From: Aquanectria penicillioides
Lineage: Eukaryota; Ascomycota; Sordariomycetes; Hypocreales; Nectriaceae
Direction: 5' to 3'
DNA: 64,000 bases
Assembly: GCA_003415625.1 (NCBI GenBank)
Contig: PYIU01000004.1
Location: 2,480,001 to 2,544,000 of the forward strand
Both the position numbers and the translations under genes were made by a program. Below the pieces are notes generated by a model that was not told where the DNA came from, made no database searches, and saw only the letters and a list, made by a program, of their open reading frames with translations. Every line of letters begins with the position of its first letter. Within the stretch, counting starts at the first letter, position 1. Shown here piece by piece: positions 22,889-35,866 of the stretch.

Positions 22889-24428
22889 CAACACAGTAAC
22901 CTTTGGGGGACAAGATCCACGTAGATGAGGCCATAGGTCGCATCACAAGAATCGTCGATTAGCCCGATGCCATAATTGCCCGTTTGGTGTTTCTCTTGGC
23001 GGCCTTGAGATCATACTCGGCGTTCAGACTCTAACCAGCTGGCGCTTTCATTCTAGCCATCTTAACCTCTAGAACTGCTTCTTGGATTCTAGGACACTCT
23101 CTACAGAGAGATTGGGGATATTTCGGAAGAGGATCGGCGTTCAATTGAGGTCGTAAGGCTGTTGGGTTGTTTTGGGCTAATGACTTCGAAGAAAAGGACA
23201 AGGCAATCGTGTATCTTGAGGCGCTATGTCTACTTCAGATCAGGCGTCTATTGTCAACGCTACTCGCCAACCTCTTTGCTTCCACAGATACGGCCTTTTA
23301 GACTATCGGTGACTGGTTATGGTTGATGTATCCAATCAGTCTATTCGCGGCCGTATCGGTTTATAAGCTTTTGAGCCACTGGAAGATGTGCTCAGGTTTC
23401 ATGCAATCAACGATTTCCGCGTTCTCCCGTGCTTCTTGATGCAATTTATGATGTGGGATAAGTGTGCTCCGAAACCTTTCTCCACCTGCCCGCACGCCCA
23501 CCAGAAGATTGCCTTCGTTGCCCTCTCTGAGGCATCATACATAGCCTCTATGTCCTGCAATTTGCAATCTTGAAACTCACAACCCATCCGCGTCCCTTCT
23601 GTGGCTGGTATACTGGGGTTTTATTCACTGAAAATCCAATATCTATGGTCCTGTTTGGTAGCTAAGGAAAATGTAAATATATCTACCAATACCTACAAGT
23701 AATGTGATTGCATATTTCAAGCTCAACATCTATAGTCCGTATTCTCCAAAAAATGGGGGCTATCTATAGGGTAAAGTATATAAAAACTAATTATTTGGAT
23801 ATTTTGCATAGCAATTGTGGCGTAAGCGCCAAACATCGGTTCTTAATACTATCCCATTGTCTGCATCTTTTGGTGTCTAATAGATATTAGCAAACAATTG
23901 ACACACATCTATCTATTTAATAGTATTAATATTAGATTGGATATTTAGGTAATCTTGGAGTTCCATAAGAGAGGGTGAAATGGATTTAATAATCATAATC
24001 CGGCCACAAAGCATAACACCAAATCATAGCAGCAATATCTTAATAATAAAGAGAAGTTTTGCTAAAAGTTCTAGATCATTACCGTCAATAATATAATTAA
24101 GTATTTTAGCAATAGGCCCTACCCAAGCTCCCGCAAAATTCTATAACACATCAGGCTCCCAAAAGATACTCCATAAAGAAGATCTAAAGGCCCAGGGACA
24201 CAAACTCAATATCATAAATGACCAATAAGCTAGAAATGAATTAGGGGATCTTGCCCAATCACAGAGCCCTTGCAATTCTAGAAGGATGGCTTCAGAAGTT
24301 CAATTGTCGCCAGCTTAAGAGGTATAGTGCTAGAACGAAGCAGAATAGATAAAGTTGTCATAAGTGCAGCGGAGGATTAACGCCCAAGGTTATGGACGTA
24401 GCAAAACCTCCCAAGATAACAAGCCGCC
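22889..24428. other. AT-rich gene-free stretch
   Basis: Short open frames only. A minus-strand run at 23587-23399 has some protein-like character but no recognised family. The part from 23.6 to 24.3 kb is strongly AT-rich. Confidence 0.4.
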
Positions 24429-25203
24429 TTATGCTGTTGGGGGTTGGTCAATATCGACATCGCTCTCAATCTCAACTCCAATACCAACAGACACTACCCA
24501 GGCGGTGACCTCACCTCCAGCGATCGGCCATCCAAGGCATTGCCTAACAACGGCTTCCCACCAAGCAAGCTCATTAGGAGGAGCATAATCCAGATGGAGT
24601 GCTATCAAGCCACGAGGAGGTTTATCAGGAGGCGAAATATTCTTCATGGAAAGACCCTATCTCTCCGCGATCTCTGCGATCAGGATATAGGCCCAACCTA
24701 AAGCCAACAGAGCTAATAGTGAGCCAAACCTGAGAAGGAGGATGTTTCCTGGCCTGCTTTCCCAAAGATAACAACAACTAGCGGCTATTAGTTTTTTTCT
24801 TTTCTTTTTTCGCTGGTAACTTCGACTGCTGCTTGCCGACTTTTCGGGAAGCCACATAAAGTATCGATTTCCTGATGGGTTATGAAACATATCACACTCG
24901 ATCCTCATTCCTTCATAAAGTATGTTATCTTTGACCCATTTACTTGCCTTAGCCTTGGTGTCTTTGCCATTTGCATTCGTACAGTGCACATAGCCCCTTT
25001 TGGGCGTTGAATACGCCAGGATATAATAAGGGCTTTCGCTGGACTGGCGTTGTCGCCCATGTCAATTTGTTCCAATTGTTCGGTTAGACTGGCCACAGCA
25101 GTCTCGTACTCGTATCTTTGTTCACTCCAATGCAGAACATCAGTTGAACCCGAAAATTTTCGTTGATGTGCGGGTTGTGAGGATGACCCTACCTCGGCCA
25201 TGG
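24429..25203 (-). pseudogene. Unrecognised protein, apparently frameshifted
   Basis: On the minus strand the first frame starts at an ATG at 25203 (MAEVGSSSQPAHQRKF) and reads through LHWSEQRYEYETAVASL to DMGDNASPA. Coherent coding then continues in a second frame with SPYYILAYSTPKRGYVHC and NANGKDTKAKASKWVKDN, then MFHNPSGNRYFMWLPEK. The switch falls near 25040 and no splice site pair fits it. A third stretch (ISPPDKPPRGLIALHLDYA, 24647-24429) may be a further exon. I do not recognise the family. The well-preserved composition suggests a young pseudogene or a sequence error. Confidence 0.4.
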
Positions 25204-27583
25204 TTGGTTCACTTGGGCCAGCTGTAGAACGAGTGAAAGAAACTATATGGCTTATACTCAGATGTGTCCTCTTCTTGCGTGGCACCGCGTTTTTCAAAGG
25301 TTACGTGATATGAAAGTGGTGTCTTGGTTAATTCTAGATTTTGAGCTAGATTTGCTTCAGTTTTACTTCTTAGGATACACCTTGTCCCAGGATTGAAGAT
25401 AAAATCTTATATTTATGAGGTTAATCTTTTGACCATGCCATCGTCGTGTTTTTTGTGTCTGACAGTTCGTCATTTCAGTAGTCTATATTTGAGCACTCCA
25501 TTTGGGACACTGCACTGCAGCTTGACCTCCGTGATCGATGCATGGGTCTTATTTCGAAGACCAGAAGGTCCTGTTATAAGTAAATGATCCGCTTCCTCTC
25601 CTATATGATACTCTCATCAAGAAGAGGCCTGAGAAAGTCTCGGTACCGGCCCATTTCAGAGACGATATAGAAATTGCCTGCTTGATCTGATTCACGATTA
25701 AGTATAATCAATACAGCTCTGAAGAGCTTTGAGAATATACTCGCCTCCAGAGCAGAGCATCAGCCGACCTAAGCTACAGGTGCTTCGGCCGAAGCCTCAA
25801 TAGCTCTCTATCCACTACGGGTATAAAGGCATCCCTTTTCTCGATGTCATCATTAATGCTCTCTCGGATGCTGGCTTCCTTATTTGGCCTGGGACATCTT
25901 ACGTGGGTGACATGTTTTCTTTCGGCTCGACACCCCTCTTAGCTTGACGGAATGCCATTTTCCCGCATTGAATCAGCATCATTGAGGTCAAAAGCAGAGA
26001 GATCAGCTCCCTGGACAAGACCGTTTCGTAGCCTCAGCTATTCAGATCTATAGGCTTCGAGTTCATTTGAAACCTTGGTGCCAAGGAGGGTCTTTGAGAC
26101 GATGAGGCGAGACTTCTCCCTTGTGGTTAGATTTTGTGGTCAGGTTATTTGGGCGTGTCAGGAGCTAACCCAGGTCCAGAGATGGATGGGTTGCACGTGT
26201 TTCGGTGTCGAGTCGAATTTCCGGGTCCATCGTGGTGGATTTCTTGTTGACGTTTGGTGGAGCAACTCAGGAGAATACCAACGAATTAAAACCAGTAATA
26301 AAATACTGCTATCCAGTGGGGATGCAAGTTCAAATAACGATGCTTACCTCTCCGTCAGGGTAACAGATCCTATGAAATGGGCAGGACGGAGGAAAGCCAA
26401 TCAACCGTTGGAGGACCTCGGCGTGGGTCATGGCCGGTGAGCCTTACGAATGGCAGTCGACAGGATTGTTCCTTGAAGATCATACGTTTCTTTAGGGCTT
26501 ATTCGAGCAGGTGGACAAAGCGTCAACCAGCACATACGAAAAGCCTTGACGCTTTGGCAAAATGGAGAACGTCAAGTTGATTAAGTTTATTTAAGAATTG
26601 AGGAACCCAGGTCAGACATGCTTCCTTGTCGAACCCATGGGTTTGGGGACCATGTGCATTACCGGGATCCAAAAAGAAAAAAGGAAGAAAAAAAGCAAGT
26701 TCGAAGATGGAATCTGTCAACCAGCCCATGTTGATCCTGGTGGGTGATCATTTTAGCGATTAACCACCCAGTTCTCGCCCTAGAAAGGAATGACCCCCGC
26801 ATTTAGCAATTGGATGCCCAATTTGTTATCCGTAGTGCTATGAACGCGCGGAGCACAGCTCTCCAGCCAGTGCGAGGCTCATTGAGGCTAGCCTCGTCCA
26901 GTACCGACTAGGCCCCTAGGGATTGCATAGGATGCAAGGCCGGAGCTATTTTGATAGAATCGAAGTATCAGAGCGCACAACCTTAAAAAATTATCGGCCC
27001 TTTCGATGCCGGTGGCTTGAGGGCGTCGTTTGACTCTGAAAAGGGCGCTGATTTGACGGCAGCACATTGATTGACTTTTCTGGCTTGTGGTCCTCACGTC
27101 GTCAGCACAACACAAAACCCCAGCCATGTCGTCCGGTGACCGCAACGAGATTTTTCCAACGCATCCACAGCAATTACCGGGTCCATGGCAGAGCCCCAGA
27201 CAGCGGGCCCAGACTAATCAAGTCCGAACTCGTCACAGGGCCCTCCCGGACCGCGCCCCTCGGACCGCGCATCTTTAAACGGACAGAGTGGCTGAAATAT
27301 ATGTAAGTCCTCGAGTCATGCCATGTCAACCAGTGGACAGCAAAATTCGAGCAGACATGGGTCGCTTCACGGCCCCCAAATTCTCCGTCTCGGCAATGTC
27401 AGATCATCAGGCGAACATGGGCATTGTCATGATTGCTCTCTATTGATGTCTAATATCTAATCTCCGAGCATTGCACATATCCCCCGGTTCGCCCGATCAA
27501 GTTGTTTCACACAGCAATGCCGTGTGAGAATTACATGGGATAGTCAATAAATCACAGATCTCAAATTCTCATATTTGTCTTCA
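25204..27583. other. Region without supported genes
   Basis: Scattered short open frames on both strands, none with a recognisable domain. The part after 27.0 kb is more GC-rich and leads into the 3' end of the receptor gene on the minus strand. Confidence 0.45.
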
Positions 27584-29157
27584 TTACACGCCACGGTAAA
27601 CCTTTGTGACGACACCCAGCTCTGGCTCGCCGGATGATGATTTGTCCCCATTCACGCTGCTTGGCGGGCTATCGTTGACAGAAAAGGTAACGCCCGCGAG
27701 TCCAGCAGGAGCAACGTGTTGTGGCGAAATGCGACCGTCCTTGGGCGTTACCTCTTCGGTGGTGATGTGCACCTCGTTGTGTTGGTAGATCTTTAGTGGG
27801 ATGCCGTAAGCGCCGTTGATCTGTTCCTGGCTTTCCGACGGGCTAAGGTCTGGTTCGTGGATAGTTCCCTTTCTCGTCCTAGTCTCGTCCCGGTTTCGGC
27901 TGCTGAGGTTTCCATACGCGGAGCGGAGGCGACCGGGTGCTTCACCAGTGCGAGGTGCGGAAGACTTACCATACTTGGCGGCGAAAGATCCCAGCCTGAA
28001 GACTCTTTGCAACAGGGTCCAGGTAAGCGGGAGGTTGGCGGTGATGATTGTTGTAGAGACCTCGCGGATGTACCAAAAAATCCAATCGTTGCCGTACGGA
28101 TCGCCCAGACTGTAGTACTTGCTGAGGATTGCTGCTAGGATCTAATTGTTCAAGCGTCGTTCGTTAGTTCGTGTTGAAGTGCCGAGATGGCGTTTGATCT
28201 CTTGGTTTTCATGGATCTTACCGAAAAAGCACCCAATGCGAAGACGCCACACAATATTATCTTCCTCTTGAGAGCCAATTGAGACTGGATAAAGACTGGC
28301 ATCGGGATGCAAATGATCATAATATCGGTAGAGATGTTGAATACGGCGTTGGTGATCATGTGATTGGTCTCAGCCGAACAGTTCACTGAATGCGTGTGTT
28401 AGTCGCAATCTCGGGTGAGGCTCGGTGATCGGGGGTCGCATACTGTCATCTGGAGGGACCTGCCAGTAGTTGTGGAAAGGTCGGCACCATGCAGCAAAGA
28501 ACAAGATCTCCATGACAACAAATGAGACGGCACAATATCCTGCCACGATCTTGACCAACAAGTTCTGTTTTAAACTCGTTCTACAACATTGTTAGTGGAT
28601 CTCTATACCGTTATTATCTGCAAAGAAGTAAGTATACTTACGTCAATCGACTATACATGACCAACAAGCAGGCCTTGATGGACCAAATGGTCATCATTTG
28701 GGTCTGCTCCGTGACAATGACTAGCTTAGAGCCATACTGTCTCTCCTTGATGGTTTCCTCCGTGAGCACGATGTTGTCGGCTGGGTTGATGAGGTTTGTG
28801 GGTGTGTAGGTTAGGATTTTCACCACGATCAACAGCGCGGTGTAAGTCAACTAGGAGAGGTGTTAGAATTGGTGTCGTCAGTTACACTACAGGTGGGTAT
28901 GCAGGTGAGGGTCCGTACCATGGCGAATATCATCAAGTAATCATCAACCAACATCCCTTTGAACGACCCATACAGCATTCTCCGGGATATCCTGGGTTGT
29001 CAAAAGCGTCAGTTGTCTGAAGCGAAGACCAACAGAATCCGGGGTAGCTGTCACAAGAAAAGAAGGACAAAAAAAAAAGGACGACTTACATTCGCGCCAG
29101 GACCACAAACCAGGTCAAGGCGTACCACGCCCACATCTCCGTGAGAAGTGACGACAT
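27584..29157 (-). CDS. PTH11-like integral membrane protein (fungal rhodopsin-type domain)
   Basis: Predicted seven-helix plasma-membrane protein of the fungal rhodopsin/PTH11-like receptor class, lacking a CFEM domain. Six exons, 29157-29090, 28991-28919, 28850-28642, 28580-28444, 28385-28222 and 28141-27584, join in frame to 402 residues. The first helix starts almost at the N terminus (MWAWYALTWFVVLARM), followed by the family's SRRMLYGSFKGMLVDDYLM loop. Further family landmarks are KERQYGSKLVIVTEQ, KACLLVMYSRLT, AAWCRPFHNYWQVP, NCSAETNHMITNAVFN and LALKRKIILCGVFALG. The hydrophilic tail of about 130 residues has the characteristic YGNLSSRNRDE and SPSESQEQING segments. A potential donor inside the last exon (TATGGTAAGT) was read through because the frame stays open and family-like. 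Ligand unknown. Confidence 0.9.
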
Positions 29158-31040
29158 GGCTACTGCTGCTGCTGCTAGTGGAGGACGAGAGCTGCAGTGG
29201 ACGATGAGAGAGACGAGCCGCCAAACTCCAGGCAAAAGAAACGTGCGCGAGCGAGGAGCGAGGACTCCGCATATGTAAGAACAAGTGTGGATTATACACA
29301 CCCACCCACAAAGTGCTGGGGGTGTGCGATCATGGCAACGAAATCTGCCACAACCCACTCTCGTCGGCAGCCTCAGCCGTGATGGCCTGGGCCAAGACCC
29401 CTTTGGTTCATGGTCAAGGAATCAAGCAGATTTGCAGAGCCCACAACCCCTCAATCTGGTGAATCACGCCTTGAGTCGTCCCATTTTTCACATCTTCGGG
29501 GGTCATCGGAGCTGCCAAACGTGGGTTCGAGTGTCTGAGCGCAGCAAATGTGGCTTGCGTCGTGTCCGCCAACCATCTGCAGGCGTCGAGTCAGCGTCAG
29601 ACCAGGACAAGCCCCGAGGACGAACCCCCAAGAAGCCCAAGCCCAAATCGTGGGATGCTTCTCAGAATTTTCCATCGACGGGTCCAGCCCATCCGTCAAT
29701 TACGTTATCCGAAGATTCCACGACACCATTCCGACACCACAGCGAGGCACCACGGGCACTAGAGCACGCTAGCGGCTGTAGCTTCGGCGGTTTTTGACCG
29801 TCATCCGGCCCCTTCTCCAAGCCCACGGCCTGGGAGACGCTTGTCCGATTGCGTTGAATCGAAGCGAGAGCCCGTCTTGCTGTTTTCTGTTTGCTGTGAG
29901 TGTCGCGTGCTTCATCAGTCGTTCCAGGGGGCGCACGGGGATCCTGAGCGGGTCAAAAGGGGGCCGATAGCTTGACAAGAACGAATCCTGTCAAGACCCG
30001 ACGGTCCCTATCGCCCCGGCCCAACTAGGAAACTCAATCGGGTGGTTTGTGGCAGTCATTTCTGAAATCTGCACCAATGCCACATGGCTGCCAGGGCATG
30101 CATGCAGGCACTGTTCAGCGACAGGTCAGCGTGAAGCTTTGTGCGCCTAGTTACCAGTATCTGGCCATTAGATCGTCGATCTGTGCCTCGCTGACGCATA
30201 CATAGACCGGCCAGCTCCCCCCATCCCCCATCCCCCATTCCCCCGACTCCCGGGTTGCGTATGGGTTGCGTATGGGTTGCGTATGGGTTGCGTATCGCAT
30301 CCATGCTGTCCTCAACGCACTCTCTACTCAATGCCCTGTAACATGTTACATGTGCTAATCAGCTACCTCGGCGTGGCTGCATCGTCGAGATTACCTACCT
30401 TCGACTAATCTAGACCCCAGGTACCATATGCATAAACTTCAAAATTCTCATCGAGATATCCTCGGGGACGAACTATTGGTTTCATCCCCAGGTGGTGTGA
30501 TGCCCGCTATCGCAACCCCGGTAAAAATTTTCTGCTCGGTGAGCTTGTTGGTCACATATCACAAGTTGGAAACCCCCTCGCTCCAAACTTTTGCAATCTC
30601 TGTTACCTGCCATGCCTGGAAACATTCCATTTCGGATCACGAACTTTGGGGGCGCTTTCTCCTTTTTTTTCTTTTTCTGTTGGCGATCTTTGCCGGCTTT
30701 GAAACGCGAACTTTGAGTGTCGAGGTCTTTGTGCAAGCCATTTAGATGACGTTATCGATACCTAGTCCTTCGCGTTCATTGGCTGTCTCAACCACTCGCC
30801 ACATCCAATGTCCTCAACTATGTGGCTCAGAAACTTGAAATGTGTGAAGCTAGGAGCGCCAAAAACGTCATTTATGATAGTATTGATAGTATTGACCATA
30901 TAACCATTCATATGCTATTTTTTCTACGTAAATTCAATTTGGATTCAACATGTGTTATTAGAAATCGATTCTCGATTATTGAGTTGCAACTTCCACATCA
31001 ACCTCTTGCAAGTCGATGGCAATATTTTGGCCTATTCATT
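29158..31040. other. Intergenic region with an 11-bp tandem repeat
   Basis: Separates the divergently transcribed receptor (-) and hydrolase (+) genes. A plus-strand open frame of 170 codons at 29285-29797 lacks any recognised domain. A perfect four-copy tandem repeat lies at 30252-30295. Confidence 0.5.
30252..30295 (+). repeat. Four-copy 11-bp tandem repeat
   Basis: GGGTTGCGTAT repeated four times without mismatch. Confidence 0.9.
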
Positions 31041-32991
31041 ATGCCGCGAACTCTTCTGCTCTGCTTTATCCATGGATTCAAGGTATTGTACTTCCAAAAC
31101 TAGGAAATGCGCCACTAATTCCCTAATTTCAGGGAACTGATAATACCTTTCACAATTTCCCTTATGTGAGCAATGACATCATAACTTGATCTCTCCTACC
31201 ATGTTGTTCTAACGATATTCAAGGACCTCAAGAGAGATGTATCTCGAAGGCTATGCGCTGATCGGGTAGAATCTGTAATCTATCCCCAATATGAGACCAA
31301 GGGCGAATTATCGGAGGCTGCTGCAGCATTTCTAGAATGGTATATCTGCTGGACAAATTCTCAACTGCATTTGGAGAAAGCATTCTAACAATTATCCTCA
31401 AGGCTCAAGGAGCGGGTGATGGAAATCAGAAAATCAAAGTCTAAGAATCCATGGCCCCCAACGACAGAGAAGTGGGCATTGTCCTTGTTGCCCACTCCAT
31501 GGGGTAAGCACTCCTCGTCTTCTACTGATTGCCGGTTCTGATAAATTTGGTAGAGGCTTCGTTGCGACCGATGCCCTTTTCTTAGCCCTCAACGACAGGG
31601 CCGCAAGCGATAACAAGCACGATGTCATCTTTCCCCCGATACAAGGCATCTTGACCTTCGATACACCCTACAATGGCCTTGCTCGATCCATGTTCGTCTA
31701 TGGCGCCTTTTCGAATTATCAGAAAGTGAGCAGTGTATTCAATGTCATGACTGCCCTGTCTGCTGCTGCTCCAGCAACCATTGCCCGCCTTGGTGCTCGA
31801 AATGCGGCAACTTCAACCGTTTCTGCTTCACGAAGCCCCCAGTGGAAAGCATGGCAACTTGTGGCCGTCAAGACAGGAACAGTAGGCGCTATTGCGGCTG
31901 GTGGAGTTGCAGCATATACGAATCGAGAAGCCATCTTAAAGGGCATGAAAAGCGTCAAGAATATCAACAAAGAATCTGTCATCGAAGGGTATCGACAAAG
32001 CATAGATGCCTTGGGCCAAGGTCTCGCGTATATAAATCGTGGGAACGTTGGGAAATCATTCGCCTGGCTCTCGGATCACTTTACCTTCGTCGGCGCATTG
32101 CTCAAACCAAAAGAGCTCAATCGCAGACTTGAGCGCATGGGAGCGCTTGAAGGAATTGGAATCCACGATTTCTACTGCTCACTCGGCGAAAATGGGTATT
32201 GGAGCGGCGGGTATTTTGTGCCCGAGAGGACATTCTGTGCGGTGCCGGAGGGTGACCAACCTGGGCACCGACTTTTTTACCGTCATGTAATGCCCAAAAC
32301 TATGGACGAAATGCAGGCCCATATGAGCATGTTCAAACCGGAAAAAAATGGAGGTTACTATGATATGACGGAGAAATCGGCCTCCTTGATTGAGCAATGG
32401 TTCATCGCAAACGACGACATCGTCGATGACCCTTCGCTCCAAATCAGTTCAGCAGAGGAGGACAACGAAGAGGCCGAAGCAGCCGAGATATTGGAGAAAG
32501 ACCCGAGTCAAATTGAGAACGTCGAGAAAGCAATCAATGGTGGCAGTCAATTGAGTAGCGAGTTACCCGACGAGTCACCCATCGATATTGCCGCTGCCGC
32601 GTCACTTGTTCCTTTACCCGATGACAAGGAAGAGCTTCTAGGTGAAGAAAGTATTGAGGAGGGCGATGCACCAGAAAAGCGCAACTACTTGAATCACCTC
32701 TTCCAAGTGGCGCAGCAAGCTGGGACCGGGATCACTGGAGTAAAGAGTTGGTTTCCCAGCAAGATGCCACAGATGCCACAGGTACCGGCCATGCCCAAGA
32801 TCCCCACAGCAGTGTCTTCTCTAGGGAAGGTTCAAATTCCAAGCGTGAATCTATTCTCAAAGAAGGCCACTCAACCAGGCGAAGAAGTGGAAATGGGCGA
32901 AAAAGAGAAGCAAACGCCTGACCAGGAGGCCGCTGACACCGAGAAGATTGAGAAGACACCAGTCGCGAAAACGAAAAATGTAGATCATTAG
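31041..32991 (+). CDS. DUF676-type alpha/beta-hydrolase, apparent frameshift
   Basis: Putative serine lipase/esterase. Exons 31041-31082, 31133-31165, 31224-31339, 31403-31503 and 31554-32991 code for about 576 residues. The N-terminal strand LLLCFIHGFKG ends in the oxyanion HG motif, and the nucleophile elbow is AHSMGG (Ser near residue 96). The C-terminal half is acidic and ends in KMPQMPQVPAMPKIP-type repeats and a lysine/glutamate-rich tail. In exon 4 the frame giving SKSKNPWPP must shift by one base to give NDREVGIVLVAHSMGG. The junction is the five-C run at 31455-31459, where six C would restore the frame. No alternative splicing fixes it. Either the gene is broken or this is a homopolymer sequencing error. 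The long intact 3' exon favours an error. Confidence 0.8.
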
Positions 32992-33500
32992 GAGTAAATA
33001 TGCCGATAGGTTTGAAATACAAGGCGTGGAGAGTCTGCACCTCAGCTACCCCTTGACAGTCCAGGGCTCTCGAAGTGTGTCGATGGCGGCGACCTGTGAG
33101 AGAAAGGATAGATTACGACCCTTCATGATTGCGGCTCATTCGACCTGGGCATGTTACCTCAATGGGATCAAGTCTGAAATCATTTCTCCTTTTCATTTTA
33201 ATTAAACATTTGGCTCGATTATTAATGCGTGCTACGCTTGTCATTCTCTCCGTTGGTCATCCATGCAGGCAGCTCCTCCTATTAGTGGCACTGCTTCAGG
33301 CTCCAACGCAAGGCAGCTTTCATTGATGACAAAGGGGGCCATCACGTGAGCACACGAGTGGTGCACGACACAATAAAGGGGACCTTACCGCAGCTATTTA
33401 TCATGCTACATGTTCCATGACAGCTGTTGGCGTATATTTTCTTCTCTCTTTCCCCAATCAAGTCTTTCAAAAAAGCAGCTGACTTTATGTACTCGCCCCG
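32992..33500. other. Intergenic, RCC1 promoter region
   Basis: No coding signal. Contains the 3' end of the hydrolase gene and a pyrimidine-rich segment (33.43-33.47 kb) just upstream of the RCC1 start. Confidence 0.55.
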
Positions 33501-35321
33501 ATGGCTGCGAAGAAGATGACGTCTGCGAGAAAGCCCAAAGCTAAAGGCACAGCGGCGCCTAATTCAGGTGCTAATCGGCGCAGACCCGCTCGTGGTGCCA
33601 GCGCGACGTCCACTATAGCTCCAGCCAACAGCACCAAATCGACTACGTCTCGAAACAAGCCCAGTAAGTATTCCTTCATTGTTTGCCCATCATTACTGAA
33701 CTAAATGTTTAAAGACGCGGGCGGAACTCCTGAAATCACGTCAAGAAAGAGGAAGAGCCCGTCAGATGAGGGGGAATCAGGCCATGAGGAAATACCTTCC
33801 AGCAAGAGGGTCAGGGCCCGAAGTCCCGCCATAAAACCCAAGAGGGCGGCAACGACGAAATCCAAAGCATCAGGGCCCGCGACGATATTACCGGCCAATT
33901 CCAAAGACGGGGTTCCCAAGCACTCTACTAATGCAACAGCATCTCCCATCATCAATGAGCCTCCTACAGATGTTCTCACCATTTTCGTATTTGGCACGGG
34001 CGATTGCTCTGAACTTGGTCTCGGGCCACGACAAAACTCATCACTGAGGCCGCGAAGCAACCCTTACCTCGATCCCAGTAATCCTACCGCCTTTCACGTC
34101 ACTCAATTTGACTGTGGCGGCATGCACACTCTTGCTCTGACCATCAACAACAAAATCATCACCTGGGGCGTCAATGACAACGGCGCTCTTGGTAGAGATA
34201 CTTCGTGGGATGGCGGGTTGCGAGACATCGATGACGACTCGGAGGAAGAGGACGAGCAGCTGAATCCCTATGAGTCCACGCCGGGTGAAATTCCGGCAGA
34301 GTATTTCCCTGCAGGCACAAAATTTGTCCAGGTAGCCGCCGGCGACAGCTGTAGTCTTGCCCTTACTGCTACGGGCTTCGTCTATGGATGGGGAACATTT
34401 CTAGTATGTGATTTACTCTCATTCTTCTCCTTTTCGTCAATCTAACTTGATCTACAGACTCCAAGCGGCGATCCACTATTCGGGTATGATCAAAACGGAA
34501 CCCTCATCAAGATCCAAAAGACGCCTCGCCTGATTTCTGGTCTCAAAAAGATCACTCAGATCACCTGCGGAGCCAATCATGCATTGGCTCTCGACAAAAG
34601 TGGTGTCATCTGGGCTTGGGGCTCAGGTCATCAGAACCAGCTTGGCAAGCGGCTTATCACACGCCATCAAAATCCTCTCAAACCATGTCGTGTCGAGATT
34701 TTCCGTAACAAGGCCAAATATATCGCATCCGGAGCTTACCACTCGTTTGCCGTTGACCAAAAGGACAATGTTTGGGCTTGGGGTCTCAATGGTTTCGGAC
34801 AAGCGGGTGATCCGTCCTCGGCCGGAGGCAACGAAGCTCTCCTCCGTCATCCAGTCAAAATCACGGGCCTCTCAGGAAAAGGCGTCCACACAATTGCGGC
34901 CGGAAGTCACCATTCCGCTGCAGTTACAACCGATGGAAAGTGCCTGGCCTGGGGGAGAATTGACGGTGGACAGCTCGGCATTGAGTTTACGAAAAGCCAG
35001 ATCGAGGATGAGTCGCATGTCCTGCGGGACGATTTCAACAAGCCACGCATTTGTATTCGACCTACCTTAGTATCTAGTATGGGCCCGGTTGCGCATGTTG
35101 CGTGCAGTTCAGGCCATACTGTCTTCGTTGCCAAGAGCGGCGAGGGATATGCCACTGGCCTGGGCATCGGCGGTCAGCTGGGGAACGGCGAAGAGGACGA
35201 CGCCGACACCCCACAGGCTCTTAAAGGAAAAGCTGTTCTAAACAAACGGCTAGTTCTTGCTGGTGCTGGAGGGCAGTTTTCATTGGTTGCAGCACGGGAT
35301 AAGCTGTCGAAGAATCGATGA
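33501..35321 (+). CDS. RCC1-family Ran guanine nucleotide exchange factor
   Basis: Chromatin-associated exchange factor for the GTPase Ran/Spi1 (yeast Prp20/Srm1, fission yeast Pim1), setting the nuclear RanGTP gradient for transport and spindle assembly. Exons 33501-33663, 33715-34403 and 34458-35321 give 571 residues. A basic Ala/Lys/Ser-rich N-terminal tail of about 140 residues, with likely nuclear-localisation and DNA-binding role, precedes the seven-bladed propeller. RCC1 repeats are evident as recurring GxxxxGQLG and CGxxHxLAL elements, for example FGTGDCSELGLG, CGGMHTLALT, CGANHALALDKSG, WAWGSGHQNQLG, SGAYHSFAV and AAGSHHSAAVT. The final blade closes at GAGGQFSLVAA. A slightly later ATG at 33516 is an alternative start. 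This is a single-copy essential gene in related fungi. Confidence 0.93.
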
Positions 35322-35866
35322 TCCTGACACAAAAATTGACCAATTCCACGTTTAAGCCGTCTATTTTTCTCATCTACAAAACAGGAGGCAGGGAGCAACA
35401 AAATTGACAGCATTGTTTTCTCATGGGCTATTTGCATTGGTTTCACAAAGGAGGCGCTGGATTTGTAAATTGATAGTTATCAAACCAGGAAAGGAATAGG
35501 ATAGTATGACACTACTCAGGCGTCTGCTCAGACTGGGGTGGAGGCAAGATGAATGGAAATTTCCGCCACCTCAACACATTACCAACCGTCCCAATCCAAA
35601 ATTATGCACAGTGAACTGTAATCATGTGCTCCATTTAACCAGCCAATCTTTTTTATTTATTTTTTTGCGACCTTTGAGTGTCCAGGTTTCACACAGTCAT
35701 GGCTGTGCAGGGGTTGTTTGGGGGCCGAGACCTATCTAGCTAGGGCTTCCCGATCCCCACGTTATGGACTAAGGAACAAACATGATTCTAGTCGGATTAG
35801 AGACCCCTCCTCACGCCTCGTCAATTCCTAACCTCTCAAGGAGTGTTATTCTGAACTCGTGCCAGC
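35322..35866. other. Intergenic, promoter of the NACHT-kinase gene
   Basis: No coding signal. Includes T-rich stretches near 35.65 kb. No distinctive motif noticed. Confidence 0.5.

Noticed and set aside
27890..27985. Intron inside the last exon of the PTH11-like gene starting at GTAAGTCTTCC
   Set aside because: The frame is open throughout and the encoded YGNLSSRNRDE tail agrees with the family.
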